In this document: positions 14,588-15,652 of the stretch, in pieces
How the letters are laid out: each line of letters opens with the position of its first letter
How positions within the stretch are numbered: the first letter of the stretch is position 1
Source of the DNA: Lachnospiraceae bacterium
GTDB lineage: Bacteria > Bacillota_A > Clostridia > Lachnospirales > Lachnospiraceae
NCBI GenBank assembly: GCA_016291475.1
Contig: JAEEXJ010000077.1
Location: 1 to 15,652 of the forward strand
DNA length: 15,652 nt
Direction: 5' to 3'
Position numbers and translations under genes: made by a program
The notes under the pieces: model-generated
The model's database searches: none
Seen by the model: only the letters and a program-made list of their open reading frames with translations
What the model was told of the DNA's origin: nothing

Positions 14588-15652
14588 ATGAATAAAAATA
14601 AAAAAATCATTCATGATCAGAGGCATCTGACACTATCTGACAGAACCTTTATCGAACAGGAACTTGTCAGGGGAAGCACTTTTAAAGCCATAGCTCTCGA
14701 CCTGCACAAGGATCCGACCACAATATCGAAGGAGGTAAAAAAACACAGAAGATCTGTATCCGGAAAATTGATCGGTGGCCATTGCAGAAGTTGCAAAAAC
14801 TGGGTTACATGTACTGTTACCAAGAATGATCCGGTAGTCAAAAAATGTCCTCACTCAAGACGCTGCTGCGGATCATGCAGCAAATGCTGGACTGAGCATC
14901 CACAGGACTTCTGTCTCTTATACACACCCCTTCCATGTAAACCGGAGGAAAAAACCCCTTATGTATGTAATGGTTGTATCGAAGAAAAATCATGTCGTAT
15001 CAACCATTATCTTTATCAGGCTATACACGCTCAAAAAAGCTACGAATATACACTGGTAAAATCCCGCAAGGGAATAAACATGACCAGAGATGAACTGGAA
15101 GAGTTAAATAACCTAATATCTCCACTTATCAAGAAAGGACAGCCTTTAAGCCATATCTTCGCTGTTCACTCCGATGAGATCCCGGTTTGCAGAAGAACTC
15201 TCTACAACTATCTCGATCAAAGAGTATTCACCGCGAGAAATATAGATCTCCCACGACGTGTAAGATATAAAAGGCGTAAAAAAAGAGCAGAGCCTCGTCA
15301 ACGTAACATCGAACAGATATACCGTAACAAAAGGACCTTTGTCGACTTTGAGAAATACACATCGGCCTTTCCCGAACTCGATGTGGTTGAGATGGATACG
15401 GTAAAAGGAGGTATTGCTGCAGGCAAATGTCTCCTCACCCTTCTATTCAGGAGCTGCAGTTTCATGATAATTATCCTTCTTCCGAGCTGCACTCAAAAAA
15501 GTGTCGTCGATGCTATAAACAACCTGTGCAACATGATTGGGATAAAGACTTTCAAGAGGTATTTTCCCATCATACTCACCGATAACGGGTCTGAATTTAA
15601 GAATCCATGGGACATAGAAAAGAGCGATACAGGCGTCCCAAGGACGAAGGTT
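14588..15652 (+). CDS. IS30-family transposase, 3' part missing
   Basis: An ATG at 14588 with AGAAGGG 6 nt upstream opens 355 codons that continue past the right edge. The N terminus (about 14-54) is a helix-turn-helix of the IS30 type (LTLSDRTFIEQELVRGSTFK then IALDLHKDPTTISKEVKKHR). Residues 66-136 contain 13 cysteines, including CCGSCSKC and CNGC, probably a zinc-binding insert. A second HTH-like region follows around 185-215 (SHIFAVHSDEIPVCRRTLYNYL). The DDE nuclease core shows its first Asp, D270, in VEMDTVKGG and its second, D332, in TDNGSEF. The catalytic Glu would lie beyond the window. The visible part has no frameshift or stop, so the element may be active. It is divergent from the SPFH operon. 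Confidence 0.92.
   Translation, partial: MNKNKKIIHDQRHLTLSDRTFIEQELVRGSTFKAIALDLHKDPTTISKEVKKHRRSVSGKLIGGHCRSCKNWVTCTVTKNDPVVKKCPHSRRCCGSCSKCWTEHPQDFCLLYTPLPCKPEEKTPYVCNGCIEEKSCRINHYLYQAIHAQKSYEYTLVKSRKGINMTRDELEELNNLISPLIKKGQPLSHIFAVHSDEIPVCRRTLYNYLDQRVFTARNIDLPRRVRYKRRKKRAEPRQRNIEQIYRNKRTFVDFEKYTSAFPELDVVEMDTVKGGIAAGKCLLTLLFRSCSFMIIILLPSCTQKSVVDAINNLCNMIGIKTFKRYFPIILTDNGSEFKNPWDIEKSDTGVPRTKV
14588..15652 (+). mobile_element. IS30-family insertion sequence, partial
   Basis: Defined by the transposase gene. The left end must lie in the 227-bp gap 14361-14587, probably between the SPFH promoter (14418) and the ATG. With the right end outside the window, the terminal inverted repeats and target duplication cannot be placed. 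Confidence 0.7.

Overview
The window looks like a chromosomal segment of a Gram-positive, low-to-moderate GC anaerobe, most likely a Lachnospiraceae/Clostridiales gut or rumen bacterium. This is an inference. It rests on the strong AGGAGG ribosome binding sites, the protein styles (MoxR/DUF58/transglutaminase operon, SPFH plus small ribbon-helix-helix protein, a very large one-piece hybrid kinase with a Cache sensor, GH43 xylan-type enzyme) and a Cys-rich IS30 transposase. No rRNA, tRNA or CRISPR array was seen.

Layout from left to right. (1) 1-2644, minus strand: a GH43 glycosidase (running off the left edge), translationally coupled to an upstream lipoprotein gene, preceded by a DHH-family phosphoesterase with its own promoter. 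(2) 2714-7045, minus strand: a tight three-gene operon of MoxR AAA ATPase, DUF58 protein and membrane transglutaminase (TgpA-like), with junctions of 1 bp or less or a 4-bp overlap. (3) 7200-9195: an SDR oxidoreductase (minus) divergent from an AraC-type regulator (plus). The 382-bp gap holds overlapping divergent promoters, a dyad and a 225-bp imperfect palindrome. (4) 9261-12950, minus: a 1229-residue hybrid histidine kinase (membrane segments, dCache, HisKA, HATPase, receiver, Hpt). (5) 13120-14360, minus: an SPFH membrane protein overlapping a 70-residue ribbon-helix-helix protein. They have a near-consensus promoter, paired TGATATCA palindromes over the -10, and a strong terminator. (6) 14588-end, plus: an IS30-family transposase cut by the right edge.

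The most unusual structure is outside the genes. Three intergenic palindromes (1667-1706, 7966-8190, 9218-9255) share a GGGGACG core. Two contain the identical 12-mer GGGGACGGTTCT. Two of them sit exactly 10 nt upstream of an AGGAGG ribosome binding site in the downstream gene's orientation. They look like a REP/REPIN-type repeat family. Two other points deserve attention: an amino-acid-type ligand signature in the kinase's Cache domain, and a possible autoregulatory operator in front of the SPFH/RHH operon.
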